Shown here in pieces: positions 9,797 to 18,636 of a stretch of 64,000 nucleotides of DNA. The notes beneath the pieces were generated by a model. It worked only from the letters and a program-made list of their open reading frames with translations, did no database searches and was not told the DNA's origin. Each line of letters opens with the position of its first letter. Within the stretch, counting starts at the first letter, position 1. Made by a program: the position numbers and the translations under genes. This DNA is from Protaetiibacter larvae (GTDB taxonomy: Bacteria; Actinomycetota; Actinomycetes; Actinomycetales; Microbacteriaceae), in NCBI RefSeq assembly GCF_008365275.1, contig NZ_CP043504.1, forward strand, positions 1,364,001 through 1,428,000, in the 5' to 3' direction.

Positions 9797-10779
9797 GACG
9801 GGTCCTTCGGCGCGGAGCTGCTCGCCTGCTCGCCGAGCGGCACGGGCTGGGTCTTGGGGGTGCGCGCGCCGCGGATCGAGCCGGCGCCCTCGTAGCCGGA
9901 GAGCACGATCGAGTTGAGGGCGGGCAGCCGGATGCCGGCGTCGTCGAGGGTCCGCTTGAGGCGGGCACGCAGCTCGCGGGCCACGTCGTCCTTCGCGCTC
10001 GTGCGGGTCTTCACGACGAGCCGGATCACGATCGCCTCCGCCGAGATCGACTCGATGCCCCACACTTCGGGCTTCTCGATGATGAGCCGCCGCCACTTGG
10101 GGTCGTGCTGCAGGGTGACGGCGGTCGCGAGGATGCGCGCCTCGACGTCTTCGATGTCGACCTCGTACGGCACCGCGAGGTCGATGATGGCGCGGGCCCA
10201 GCCCTGCGAGAGGTTGCCGACCCGCACGATCTCGCCGTTGCGCACATGCCAGAGGGTGCCGTTCACGTCGCGGATGTCGGTCACCCGGATGCCGACCGAT
10301 TCGACGACGCCGGTGGCGGGCCCCAGGTCCACGACGTCGCCGACCCCGAACTGGTCCTCGATGACCATGAAGATGCCGTTGAGGGTGTCGCGCACGATGT
10401 TCTGCGCACCGAAACCGAGGCCCGCGCCGACCGCCGCGGTGATGAGCGAGAAGGCGCCCGCGGCATCGGGCGAGATGGTCGTGATGACAAGCAGCAGCGC
10501 CACGATGACGACGACGGTCGTCACGACGCTCGAGAGCACCCCGCCGAGGGCACGGGTGCGCTGCACGATCCGGACGGCGGCGAGCGGGGTCGCGGCGAGC
10601 GCCTGCGTGTCGTGCACGCCCTGGCGCTTCTTCACGCCTGTCACGATCGTGCGCACGACGCGCGCGATCACGAACTGCAGCACGAGCCGGATGAGCGTCG
10701 CGACGACGATGATGATGAGCACGCGAACCGGCACCTGCCAGCCGCCGAGGCCGTCCCACCAGCTCTGCAGTGCGTCCAC
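9793..10779 (-). CDS. MscS-family mechanosensitive ion channel
   Basis: A 328-residue small-conductance mechanosensitive channel. Transmembrane helices lie at about 18-37 and 80-103, and the pore-lining TM3 is recognisable as '[19 protein letters not shown]'. The beta domain follows: '[15 protein letters not shown]' and [26 protein letters not shown]. The channel releases solutes on hypo-osmotic shock. The GTG start is preceded by TAGGCT plus six bases, suggesting a leaderless promoter of its own within the larger minus-strand cluster. Confidence 0.92.
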   Translation of the reverse strand: MDALQSWWDGLGGWQVPVRVLIIIVVATLIRLVLQFVIARVVRTIVTGVKKRQGVHDTQALAATPLAAVRIVQRTRALGGVLSSVVTTVVVIVALLLVITTISPDAAGAFSLITAAVGAGLGFGAQNIVRDTLNGIFMVIEDQFGVGDVVDLGPATGVVESVGIRVTDIRDVNGTLWHVRNGEIVRVGNLSQGWARAIIDLAVPYEVDIEDVEARILATAVTLQHDPKWRRLIIEKPEVWGIESISAEAIVIRLVVKTRTSAKDDVARELRARLKRTLDDAGIRLPALNSIVLSGYEGAGSIRGARTPKTQPVPLGEQASSSAPKDPS

Positions 10780-10785
10780 GATCCC

Positions 10786-10791
10786 AGCCTA
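10786..10791 (-). promoter_or_regulatory. TAGGCT -10 element, leaderless mscS start
   Basis: Minus-strand TAGGCT, six bases (GGGATC), then the GTG start. It lies in the 21-bp gap after the roadblock gene, so mscS-glbO-dehydrogenase may form a separate transcript. Confidence 0.5.
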
Positions 10792-10800
10792 TCGGCGGGC

Positions 10801-11211
10801 TCACTCCGCGCCGGATGCCGCCAGGGTGGTCGCGAGCTCGTCGAGCACGTCGTCGATGCTCTCGAGCGCGTCCGCGAGGTTCCCCTCGGCGACGACGGCG
10901 ACGAGCGCGAACGGCCACCCTTCGACGCGCCGCAGCAGCACGCCGCCCTCCGCGGCATCGATGAGCACGTGGCGCTGCTCGCCGAGCGCGAGCTCCCGGG
11001 CGATCGCCTCGCCGAGCGCCTGGAGGGCGCTCGCCATGCTCGCGAGGCGCCCCGCGCCCTGCGCGTCCGTCGGGTGGCGTGCGATCTGGAACCCGTCGTC
11101 GGTGAGCACCACGGCGACCTCGACCGCGGGGCAGCGCGCGCCGAGCCGCGCGAGCGCAGCCGTGACCGCGTCGACGATGCGCGGGTCTCGGTGCGGCGGC
11201 GGTTCGCTCAC
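10801..11211 (-). CDS. roadblock/LC7 domain protein
   Basis: A 136-residue single-domain protein. [28 protein letters not shown] and '[27 protein letters not shown]' follow the roadblock/LC7 beta-alpha pattern. These proteins bind small Ras-like GTPases as regulators or scaffolds (MglB with MglA; CvnB with CvnD in Streptomyces conservons). The GTG start forms a GTGA overlap with the stop of the GTPase gene, so the two are made together. Confidence 0.85.
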   Translation of the reverse strand: MSEPPPHRDPRIVDAVTAALARLGARCPAVEVAVVLTDDGFQIARHPTDAQGAGRLASMASALQALGEAIARELALGEQRHVLIDAAEGGVLLRRVEGWPFALVAVVAEGNLADALESIDDVLDELATTLAASGAE

Positions 11212-11765
11212 GCGACGCCCGCCGCGAGGGCTTGCCGCATCTCGATGTCGGCGACGAGACCCATGAGCATCATGCGCATCTGGTGCGGATCGCGCGCATC
11301 GACCGCGAAGACCGGGGTCGCCCGATCCGGGACCGCCGCGTGCACGGTCGACACGATGCGCTCGCCGACCTCCGCCGGGCCGAGGTCGTAGCGGGTGACG
11401 CCGACGACGATCCCGCCGCGGCGGATGATGCCGTCGAAGGCCGCGAGCTGCTCCCGCACCTGCCGCTCGGGTTCGGCGGCGTCGGCGTTGATGAGCAGCA
11501 TGAGCCCCATCGCGCGCTCCTGCAGCATCGTCCACATGAAGTCGAACCGGCTCTGTCCGGGCACCCCGTACATCCGGATCTTGTCGTCGGGGCCCAGATC
11601 GATCTCGCCGTAGTCGAGCGCGACGGTCGTGGTGGGCTTGTCCATCGTGATGCGGTCGGTGTTGGCGGCCTCGGTGGAGACGACCTCGATGTCGCTCAGC
11701 GAGCGGATCGCGGTGGACTTGCCCGCCCCCATCGGTCCGGCGAACAGAATGACGTGCTCGGCCAC
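11208..11765 (-). CDS. small Ras-like GTPase (conservon CvnD/MglA type)
   Basis: A 185-residue GTPase. The P-loop is G-P-M-G-A-G-K-S-T at 10-18. A Thr/Ser-rich switch I region is followed by [10 protein letters not shown]. The G3 position reads [13 protein letters not shown] rather than D-x-x-G, as in bacterial conservon GTPases. The G4-like motif is G-V-T-R-Y-D. With the adjacent roadblock protein it forms a GTPase switch pair, with no histidine kinase gene nearby. The GTG start is 2 bases after the stop of the DUF2510 gene. Confidence 0.87.
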   Translation of the reverse strand: MAEHVILFAGPMGAGKSTAIRSLSDIEVVSTEAANTDRITMDKPTTTVALDYGEIDLGPDDKIRMYGVPGQSRFDFMWTMLQERAMGLMLLINADAAEPERQVREQLAAFDGIIRRGGIVVGVTRYDLGPAEVGERIVSTVHAAVPDRATPVFAVDARDPHQMRMMLMGLVADIEMRQALAAGVA

Positions 11766-11767
11766 TG

Positions 11768-12688
11768 CTACAGCCCGAAACGCTCACGGAGACGCTGGAA
11801 CAGGCCGCCCTCGGCCAGGCGTCCGCGGGCCGCGCCCGCCTGCGGCTGCGCCTCGATGGTGGCGGCCGCGAGGGTGCCCATGAGGCTCAGGGCGTTGATG
11901 AGCGAGCGGGTCGTCTCGTGGCTGCGACCCGACATGGCGGCGAGCGCGTCGATCGTGAGCCAGGCGTTGGAGAGCATCGCGGTCTGGCGGATCTGGTCGG
12001 TGTCCGGGTTGAGGGTGGTCCAGTTCGGCCACCGGGTGAGCCGGTAGCACTGATCGGGCTCGAGCCACGGGGCGAGCCGTTCGGGGAACGCGGCGCGCCC
12101 CACCTTCCACAGCAGCGCGTCGAGGCTCTCGCCGGGAAGCTCGAACGGCGGCGGGGTGCCGGCCCCGACGAGCTCGACGGAGACGACGACGCCGGTGGGG
12201 TGCTCGGGGAACCAGTCGAGGCCCAGCTCCCAGGAGAACGCCTGGTGGCGCGCGTCGATGCGGATCGCGGGATGGCCGGCGACACCGAGCTCGATGAGCA
12301 TGGGCACGCGGGTGCTCTGCACCGAGTGCAGGGTGAGCGCGGCGCCGGCCCAGCCGAGCTCGGGCAGCTGCGAGGTGCCGGCGGGCAGCGCGGGCACGGC
12401 ATCCGCGTGCAGCTGGGCCGCCGGTCGGTCGCCGCGCGCGTCGTCCGCGGCCGGGGCGCGGTGGCGCGCGCGGCGTTCGGCGGCCTCCGCGGCCGCCGAC
12501 TCGGGCGGCTCGGCGTAGGGCGCCCGCGATGCGGTCGGCTGCTGCTCCGCCGTGCGGGTCTGGGTGTGCCGCGAGTCCGAGGTGTGCGACGTCCAGGCGT
12601 GACCGTCCCACCATCTGAGCTGTGGTGCGCCCAGAGGGTCGGGATACCAGCCGGCCTGAACCTGCCGACCGTCAGCTGCGGTGGTCAT
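11768..12688 (-). CDS. DUF2510 protein with unassigned C-terminal region, linked to a GTPase module
   Basis: A 306-residue protein. Residues about 8-35 form a DUF2510 motif (A-G-W-Y-P-D-P-L-G-A-P-Q-L-R-W-W-D-G-H-A-W-T). A low-complexity linker to about 110 is followed by a roughly 190-residue region that I cannot name. Its end has helical segments ('RQTAMLSNAWLTIDALAAMSGRS') that could be a winged helix. It has no membrane segment. It is the first gene of the DUF2510-GTPase-roadblock cluster, so it is a candidate partner or effector of the GTPase. Confidence 0.75.
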   Translation of the reverse strand: MTTAADGRQVQAGWYPDPLGAPQLRWWDGHAWTSHTSDSRHTQTRTAEQQPTASRAPYAEPPESAAAEAAERRARHRAPAADDARGDRPAAQLHADAVPALPAGTSQLPELGWAGAALTLHSVQSTRVPMLIELGVAGHPAIRIDARHQAFSWELGLDWFPEHPTGVVVSVELVGAGTPPPFELPGESLDALLWKVGRAAFPERLAPWLEPDQCYRLTRWPNWTTLNPDTDQIRQTAMLSNAWLTIDALAAMSGRSHETTRSLINALSLMGTLAAATIEAQPQAGAARGRLAEGGLFQRLRERFGL

Positions 12689-12803
12689 GAAGTCGGGTTT
12701 CCATGAGAGGAACCGAGGTTCCGTGGCGACACCGGGTAACGTGTCCCGACCACGGTATCGAGCCTTCGTCAGCCGATTCGCGCCCCAAAGCGGGGGTGAT
12801 TCG

Positions 12804-12843
12804 CCGCGACACGCCCATCGAGGCCTCGACGGGCGTGTCGCGG
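12804..12843. terminator. strong hairpin after pepN
   Basis: Arms CCGCGACACGCCC (12804-12816) and GGGCGTGTCGCGG (12831-12843) are perfect. The interior TCGAGG/CCTCGA also pairs, leaving a nearly uninterrupted 19-bp palindrome. It sits 4 bases after the pepN stop. There is no U-tract. Confidence 0.6.
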
Positions 12844-12847
12844 AATG

Positions 12848-15403
12848 TTATTCGCGGTCGCGCGCCTGCGCCGCGAGTGCGCGCTCGACCCCGGCCAGCC
12901 CCTCGATGACCATGCGACGCAGGGCCGGCACCTCGGAGTGGGCATCCAGCCAGGCACGCGAGGCGTCGACGAGCGCCGCATCCGCGAGAGGCGCGGGGTA
13001 GAAGCCCTGCACGATGTACTGGGCGATCGCGAACGGACGCTCTTCCCAGATCCGCGCGAGCGCGGCGAAGTAGGGGGCCACGAGACTCTCGAGCACGGCA
13101 GGGTCGTTCAGGTGGGTGAAGCCGAGCCCGATGTTGCGCAGCACGACGTTCGGGATGGTGGCGTCGGTGAGGGCGGCGGTGAGCGCCGCCTGCTTCGCCT
13201 CGACGGTCGGGATGGTCGCCCGCGCCCGGGCGGCGGCCTGCTGCCCGTTCGCGGTGTCGTCCTTCTCGAGCGCGGCCGCGATCTCGAGCTCGCCCGCCTC
13301 GCCGAGCAGCACGAGCCCCTCGAGCAGCTCCCAGTCGAGGTCGGTGTCGATCTCGAGCCCGTCGAGGGTGATCGTGCCCGCGCGGAGTCCGCGCAGCGCC
13401 GTGCCGTGGTCGGGGGTCGAGACGACGTTCGCGAAGAACTTCACGAACTGGAACTGGGCATCCGACCCGGCCGCGGCCTGCTGCGCGAGCACCCACAGCC
13501 GGTCGCCGATCTCGCGGATGGTCGCCTCGCGCGTGTCGGGGTCGACGTAGCTGCGGGCCGTCTGCACGAGCTGCCCGAGTGAGAGACGCATGGTGGTCGA
13601 CTCCGTCTCGGCGCCGATGTTGCCGAGCACGAGCTGCACGTAGTCGCGACCCGGGATCTCGGCGTCGCGGGTCGCATCCCACGCCGAGCCCCAGACGAGG
13701 GCGCGGGCGAGGGGGTCGGCGATGCGCGAGAGCGCGTCGATCGCCACCCGGAACGAGTCGTCGTCGAGGCGGATCTTCGCGTAGGCGAGGTCGTCGTCGT
13801 TGAGCAGCACGAGATCCGGCTTCGCGCGGCCGACGAGCTCGGCGACCTCGTTCCACTCGCTTGCCGCGAGGTCGAACTCGTGCCGGTGCGTGCGCAGGAG
13901 GGGGGCGTCGGCGGCGCCGGAGGCGAAGTCGTAGAACCCGATCGCGATCCGGTGCTGCCGCAGCGTCGGGTAGTCGGGGTGGGCCGTCTGGCGCACGCGG
14001 AACGAGGTGATGATGCCCGCCGCATCCGTCTCGATCTCGGGCTTCAGGGTGTTCACCCCCGCCGTCTCGAGCCACTGCGCCGAGAAGGTCGACAGGTCGC
14101 GTCCGGAGCTGACCTCGAGCTCGCGCAGCAGGTCGGCGAGCTCCGTGTTGCCGTACTCGTGGGCGCGGAAGTAGGCGCCGACGCCCGCGAAGAAGGCGTC
14201 GATGCCGACCCAGGCCGCCAGCTGCTTGAGCACCGAGCCGCCCTTCGCGTAGGTGATGCCATCGAAGTTGACCTGCACGTCCTCGAGATCCCGGATGTCG
14301 GCCACCACGGGGTGGGTGGACGGCAGCTGGTCCTGGCGGTAGGCCCAGCTCTTCTCCATGGCCTGGAAGGTGGCCCAGGCCTCCGTCCATTCGGTGGCTT
14401 CGGCGGTCGCGATCGTGGAGGCCCACTCGGCGAACGACTCATTGAGCCAGAGGTCGTTCCACCACTTCATGGTCACGAGGTCGCCGAACCACATGTGGGC
14501 GAGCTCGTGCAGGATCGTGACGACGCGGCGCTCCTTGATGGCGTCCGTCACCTTGCCGCGGAACACGTAGGTCTCCGTGAAGGTCACCGCGCCCGCGTTC
14601 TCCATGGCCCCCGCGTTGAACTCGGGGACGAACAGCTGGTCGTACTTCGCGAAGGGGTAGGGGTAGCCGAACTTGTCCTCGAAGTAGGCGAAGCCCTTGC
14701 GGGTGATGTCGAACACGTAGTCGGCGTCGAGGTAGCCGAACAGCGACTTGCGGGCGAAGATCCCGAGCGGGATGACGCGGCCGTCGGAGCTCGTGAGCTC
14801 GGAGCGCACCACCTCGTAGGGGCCGGCGACGAGCGCCGTGATGTAGCTGGAGATGCGCGGGGTCGGCTCGAAGTGCCAGACCGCCGATCCGGTGCCGAGG
14901 CTCTGCGGTTCGGGGGTGGGCGAGTTGCTGACCACCTGCCACGCCTCCGGCGCGGTCACCGTGAAGCGGAACCTCGCCTTGAGGTCGGGCTGCTCGAAGA
15001 CGGCGAAGACGCGGCGGCTGTCGGGCACCTCGAACTGCGAGTACAGGTACACCTCGCCGTCGACCGGGTCGACGAAGCGGTGCAGGCCCTCGCCGGTGTT
15101 CGTGTAGGCGAAGTCGGCGACCACCACGAGTTCGTTCTCGGCCTCGAGACCGTCGAGCCGGATGCGGGCGCCATCGGCGACCGCGACATCGAGCGCGGTG
15201 CCGTTGAGGGCGACGGAGTGCACCTGGGCGGTGATCGCGTCGATGAACGTCGAGGAGCCGGGTGTCGCCGTGAAGCGCACGGTCGTGCTCGACCGGAAGG
15301 TCTCGGGGCCCGTCGTCAGGTCGAGCTCGATGTCGTAGCTCAGGGTGTCGACGAGCGCCTTGCGCTCCTGGGCTTCGATGCGGGTGAGGTTCTCTCCAGG
15401 CAC
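12848..15403 (-). CDS. pepN: aminopeptidase N (M1 family)
   Basis: An 851-residue zinc metallopeptidase. The exopeptidase motif G-A-M-E-N is at 265-269. The zinc site is H-E-L-A-H at 299-303 with the third ligand Glu at about 322 (W-L-N-E-S-F-A-E). The C-terminal half is the ERAP1-like helical domain, with length normal for the actinobacterial enzyme. It removes N-terminal residues from peptides in the cytoplasm. The first residues (M-P-G-E-N-L-T-R-I-E-A) match typical starts. It appears monocistronic. Confidence 0.95.
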   Translation of the reverse strand: MPGENLTRIEAQERKALVDTLSYDIELDLTTGPETFRSSTTVRFTATPGSSTFIDAITAQVHSVALNGTALDVAVADGARIRLDGLEAENELVVVADFAYTNTGEGLHRFVDPVDGEVYLYSQFEVPDSRRVFAVFEQPDLKARFRFTVTAPEAWQVVSNSPTPEPQSLGTGSAVWHFEPTPRISSYITALVAGPYEVVRSELTSSDGRVIPLGIFARKSLFGYLDADYVFDITRKGFAYFEDKFGYPYPFAKYDQLFVPEFNAGAMENAGAVTFTETYVFRGKVTDAIKERRVVTILHELAHMWFGDLVTMKWWNDLWLNESFAEWASTIATAEATEWTEAWATFQAMEKSWAYRQDQLPSTHPVVADIRDLEDVQVNFDGITYAKGGSVLKQLAAWVGIDAFFAGVGAYFRAHEYGNTELADLLRELEVSSGRDLSTFSAQWLETAGVNTLKPEIETDAAGIITSFRVRQTAHPDYPTLRQHRIAIGFYDFASGAADAPLLRTHRHEFDLAASEWNEVAELVGRAKPDLVLLNDDDLAYAKIRLDDDSFRVAIDALSRIADPLARALVWGSAWDATRDAEIPGRDYVQLVLGNIGAETESTTMRLSLGQLVQTARSYVDPDTREATIREIGDRLWVLAQQAAAGSDAQFQFVKFFANVVSTPDHGTALRGLRAGTITLDGLEIDTDLDWELLEGLVLLGEAGELEIAAALEKDDTANGQQAAARARATIPTVEAKQAALTAALTDATIPNVVLRNIGLGFTHLNDPAVLESLVAPYFAALARIWEERPFAIAQYIVQGFYPAPLADAALVDASRAWLDAHSEVPALRRMVIEGLAGVERALAAQARDRE

Positions 15404-15450
15404 GCGGGTGCTCCTTCGGCGTCGCGGATCGTATCCGCGTCCAGCCTAGG

Positions 15451-16134
15451 TCAGCGGGTGCGGACGAGGGGTGCCGGTGCCGGTTCGCTGCGCCGTGCCG
15501 GTGCGGCGGGGCGCACGAGGGCTTCGAGGTCGTCGACGGCGCGCTCGAGCATCCGGATGAGGGCACCGTCGGGATCGTCGATGCAGGCGCGCGCGGTGCC
15601 CACCACGGCGGTCGCGACCACGAGCTCGCTCGACACCGTGTCGAGGTGCGGGAAGCGTGCCGACACCGTCACGATGTGGTGCCGCGCCCAGCGGGCGGCA
15701 TCCGGAACCGTGTCGAGCACCCGGTGAGCCTCGGTGCGCAGCGCGTGGGAGGGGACGCCGCGCTGCTCCAGCAACGCGCACAGCGACAGCACGCCCGCCG
15801 CGAGCACCCGCTGCCGTTCCATGCTGGCCACCGGCAGGGCCTCGGTGGCGGCGCGCAGAGCGACCACGAGACCGAGCTCCTCGCCCCCGCTCAGCCCCAC
15901 GACGCGCGGGATGAGCGTGAGGAGCTCGTCGCGGCGCTCGTCGTCGACGAGATCGTTCACGCCGCGGGCGAGCGCCGCGAGCGTGCGGTCGGTGCACGCG
16001 GGGTGGTCGCTCCAGCGTTCGCCCGCCAGATAGGAGGCGAACTCCATGAAGCAGGCGCCGCGGCGCGGATTGCGATGTCTGCCCGCGGAGAGGTGCGGCA
16101 TGACATCGGGTACGAAACTGGTGCGTTGGCGCAT
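15451..16134 (-). CDS. conserved hypothetical protein, helical
   Basis: A 227-residue protein from an ATG with a GAGGTG ribosome-binding site; an in-frame ATG nine codons upstream (16161) is the alternative. No domain is recognised. The sequence is mainly alpha-helical, with M-E-F-A-S-Y-L-A-G-E-R-W-S-D-H-P near the N-terminus, Cys residues in S-L-C-A-L-L and R-A-C-I-D-D, and a Pro/Ala/Arg-rich tail. It has no membrane segment. It is divergent from rpiB and follows no clear operon partner. Confidence 0.65.
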   Translation of the reverse strand: MRQRTSFVPDVMPHLSAGRHRNPRRGACFMEFASYLAGERWSDHPACTDRTLAALARGVNDLVDDERRDELLTLIPRVVGLSGGEELGLVVALRAATEALPVASMERQRVLAAGVLSLCALLEQRGVPSHALRTEAHRVLDTVPDAARWARHHIVTVSARFPHLDTVSSELVVATAVVGTARACIDDPDGALIRMLERAVDDLEALVRPAAPARRSEPAPAPLVRTR

Positions 16135-16207
16135 CGTGATCACCTCGCGGATCGTCCTCATCCGATTGTGCCCCCGACCGCCGACGGAGGCTAGAGGGGA
16201 GCCCGCC

Positions 16208-16213
16208 TAGACT
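16208..16213 (+). promoter_or_regulatory. TAGACT -10 element, leaderless rpiB start
   Basis: TAGACT, six bases (CGTCGG), then the rpiB GTG. No ribosome-binding site is visible. Confidence 0.5.
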
Positions 16214-16219
16214 CGTCGG

Positions 16220-16705
16220 GTGCGCATCCACATCGCGACCGACCATGCCGGCCTCGACTTCAGCCGGACCCTCCAGCAGCACCTGAGCGAAGCCGGCCAT
16301 GAGGTGATCGACCACGGCCCGCGCAGCTACGAGCCGCTCGACGACTACCCCAGCTTCTGCATCAACGCCGCCCGTGCGGTGGTGCGCGACCAGCGCTCCG
16401 GCGTGGAGGCGCTCGGCGTCGTGTTCGGCGGATCGGGCAACGGCGAGCAGATCGCCGCCAACAAGGTCGAGGGAGTGCGTGCCGCGCTCGTCTGGAACGA
16501 CTCCACGGCCGAGCTCGCGCGCGAGCACAACGATGCCAACGTGATCTCGATCGGCGCCCGCCAGCACACCGTCGAGGAGGCGATCGCCTTCATCGACCGC
16601 TTCATCGCGACCCCGTTCCCCGGCGAGGAGCGCCACGCGCGCCGCATCGCGCAGCTCGCCGAGTACGAGACCACGGGGCGCATCGTCGGCCACGACATCG
16701 AATAG
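16220..16705 (+). CDS. rpiB: ribose-5-phosphate isomerase B
   Basis: A 161-residue RpiB/LacA/LacB-family enzyme. Seen: A-T-D-H-A-G at the N-terminus (phosphate and ring-opening site) and 'GVVFGGSGNGEQIAANKVEGVRAA', the actinobacterial form in which Glu rather than Cys serves as catalytic base. N-D-A-N-V-I-S-I-G-A-R is also conserved. It interconverts ribose 5-phosphate and ribulose 5-phosphate in the pentose phosphate pathway. It is followed by a hairpin and then by the glycosylase gene. Confidence 0.93.
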   Translation: MRIHIATDHAGLDFSRTLQQHLSEAGHEVIDHGPRSYEPLDDYPSFCINAARAVVRDQRSGVEALGVVFGGSGNGEQIAANKVEGVRAALVWNDSTAELAREHNDANVISIGARQHTVEEAIAFIDRFIATPFPGEERHARRIAQLAEYETTGRIVGHDIE

Positions 16706-16736
16706 GCCCGGCCCCCGACTCCCGACTCCCGAGTCC

Positions 16737-16799
16737 CCGAAAGTACGCACTTTGGGGCCGTTTCGGGTCGAGAACACCCCAGAAGCACGTACTTTCGCG
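16737..16799. repeat. inverted repeat with CGTACTTTCG arms
   Basis: CCGAAAGTACGCACTT (16737-16752) pairs with AAGCACGTACTTTCG (16783-16797) with two mismatches, and the loop is about 30 bases. It fills the gap between rpiB and the glycosylase gene. Just upstream lies a short CGACTCC tandem repeat. Confidence 0.65.
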
Positions 16800-16810
16800 G
16801 AGATGAGCGG

Positions 16811-17782
16811 ATGCCTGAAGGCCACTCGGTACACCGGATCGCGCGACAGTTCGCCGCGAATTTCGCGGGGGCGCCCGTCGCGGTGAGCTCGCCGCAGGGG
16901 CGGTTCGCATCCGGGGCCGCCCAGCTCGACGGCCACGAGATCGTGCAGGCGAAAGCCGTCGGCAAGCAGATGTTCCTCGAGTTCGACCACGGGCTCTGGC
17001 TACGGGTGCACCTGGGCATGTACGGCGCCTGGGATTTCGCGGGCGACATCACGGTCGACGACACCCTGGCGTCCGCGAAGGGGCGCATCGGGCAGACCAA
17101 CCAGCGGGGCACCGTGGTCGGTGCCCACGAAGACAGCCCGTGGTCGATCGGCGCCCCGCGGCGCACCCGGTTGCGGATGGCGGAGTCCGAGAAGCTCGAG
17201 CCCGAACTCGAGAGCTGGCCGCCGGAACCCGTCGGCGCGGTGCGCGTGCGGCTGCTGACGGCCACCGCGTGTGCGGATCTGCGCGGGCCGACGGCATGCG
17301 AGGTGCAGACCATCGAAGAGGTGGATCGCACGATCGCACGGCTCGGGCCCGATCCCCTCGTCGACGATCTCGTGGAGGCCGAGGAGCGCTTCACCGCGGT
17401 CGTGCGGCGCAAGCCCACCCCGATCGCCCTGCTGCTCATGGACCAGTCGGTGGTCTCCGGGATCGGCAACGTGTACCGCGCCGAGCTGCTGTTCCGCGCC
17501 CGTCTCGACCCGTTCCGGCCCGGCCGGGAGGTGCCCGAGGAGGTCGTGCGCGGCCTGTGGCGGGACTGGGTGCACCTGCTGCGCATCGGCGTCGAGACCG
17601 GTCAGATGCTCACCATGGACGACCTGGATCCCGAGGCGTATCGACGCGCCCTCGCATCGCGGGACGACCGGCACTGGGTGTACCACCGCACGGGAGAACC
17701 GTGCCGCGTGTGCGGAACCGGCATCGCGATGGCGGAGCTCGGAGGCCGCAAACTGTACTGGTGCCCCGTCGACCAGGCGTGA
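16811..17782 (+). CDS. Fpg/Nei-family DNA glycosylase with atypical zinc finger
   Basis: A 323-residue base-excision repair glycosylase. The mature N-terminus P-E-G-H supplies the catalytic Pro and Glu of the Nei branch. The H2TH region ('LLLMDQSVVSGIGNVYRAELLFRARLDP') is intact. The C-terminal finger has C-R-V-C and then, after 16 residues, C-P-V-D: the fourth expected Cys is Asp. It excises oxidised pyrimidines and nicks the abasic site. A downstream ATG with a GAGGAG site starts the PaiB-like gene 25 bases after the stop, so the two may be cotranscribed. Confidence 0.9.
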   Translation: MPEGHSVHRIARQFAANFAGAPVAVSSPQGRFASGAAQLDGHEIVQAKAVGKQMFLEFDHGLWLRVHLGMYGAWDFAGDITVDDTLASAKGRIGQTNQRGTVVGAHEDSPWSIGAPRRTRLRMAESEKLEPELESWPPEPVGAVRVRLLTATACADLRGPTACEVQTIEEVDRTIARLGPDPLVDDLVEAEERFTAVVRRKPTPIALLLMDQSVVSGIGNVYRAELLFRARLDPFRPGREVPEEVVRGLWRDWVHLLRIGVETGQMLTMDDLDPEAYRRALASRDDRHWVYHRTGEPCRVCGTGIAMAELGGRKLYWCPVDQA

Positions 17783-17807
17783 GGCCCGAGCGACCGAGGA
17801 GCGGCGA

Positions 17808-18443
17808 ATGCGCCACACGCCCCACTACCTGATGACCGAGGTCGACGAGGTGAAGCGGCTCATCCGGCGCAACCCGTGGACCACCTACGTGTCGCACACC
17901 TCGGCCGGGCTCGTCGCATCCCACTATGCGACCCTGCTCGAGGAGACCGACGACGACACCATCTCGATCGTGTCGCACTTCGGGCGCCCCGACGAGCTCG
18001 CGCACGAGCTGGGGCAGCACGAGGTGCTCGTGATCGTGCAGGGACCGCACGGCTACATCTCGCCCGGCTGGTACGCCGAGGGCGACTTCATCCCCACCTG
18101 GAACCATGTGACCGCGCACCTGTGGGGCACGCCCGAGATCCTCTCGGCCCAGGAGAACTTCCAGGTGCTGCACCGGCTCACCGACCACTTCGAGAAGCGG
18201 ATGCCCGAGCCGCGTTCGCTGCACATCGACGAGGCCTACGCGGAACGCGTGGCGAAGGGCACGGTGGGGCTGCGCATCCGCGTCACCCGTTTCGACGCGC
18301 GCGCGAAGCTCAGCCAGAACAAGCCGGACGAGGTGCGTGCGACGATCATCGAGGCCCTCGCGGGTGACGGCCCGTACGCGGATGCCGCGCTCGCCGCCGA
18401 GATGCGCCGCTCCGAAGACCGCCGCGCGTCGGGTCCCGCGTGA
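17808..18443 (+). CDS. PaiB-like FMN-binding protein
   Basis: A 211-residue protein of the FMN-binding negative transcriptional regulator (PaiB) family. N-P-W-T-T-Y-V-S-H-T at the N-terminus, G-P-H-G-Y-I-S-P-G-W-Y in the flavin-binding barrel, and W-N-H-V-T-A-H-L-W-G-T-P are characteristic. The family has a split-barrel flavin fold; its regulatory role is known only for Bacillus PaiB. The start is supported by a GAGGAGCGG ribosome-binding site. Confidence 0.88.
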   Translation: MRHTPHYLMTEVDEVKRLIRRNPWTTYVSHTSAGLVASHYATLLEETDDDTISIVSHFGRPDELAHELGQHEVLVIVQGPHGYISPGWYAEGDFIPTWNHVTAHLWGTPEILSAQENFQVLHRLTDHFEKRMPEPRSLHIDEAYAERVAKGTVGLRIRVTRFDARAKLSQNKPDEVRATIIEALAGDGPYADAALAAEMRRSEDRRASGPA

Positions 18444-18485
18444 GCGCCGACTCGGTGGCGCACCCGCCAGCTCGAGGACGACTGC

Positions 18486-18616
18486 ACCCATCTCAAGGAC
18501 TGGTGGATCCCATCTCAAGGAGTCGAGTCGCGGAATCGGCTACTTCTGCCCCGGTAGGCAACTCCCGTCACAGCGACTCCGTGAGATGGGTTGCTCGACT
18601 CCGTGAGATGGGATCC
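18486..18616. repeat. double-stem inverted repeat element, copy 1
   Basis: GGATCCCATCTCAAGGAGTC at 18505-18524 (continuing GAG) pairs with 18594-18616 with 22 of 23 positions matching. A second CATCTCAAGGA unit lies outside and a second GACTCCGTGAGATGGG inside. The loop ends in CCCGTCACA, which is shared with copy 2. Copies 2 and 3 are at 53551 and 60260. Confidence 0.8.
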
Positions 18617-18636
18617 CGGATGCGGCGGGGGCGCGC

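Noticed and set aside
9797-10918. Long N-terminal extension of the truncated haemoglobin frame
   Set aside because: The extension is the shadow of the mscS gene in another frame; the globin family length and the GTGA overlap fix the start at 9796.
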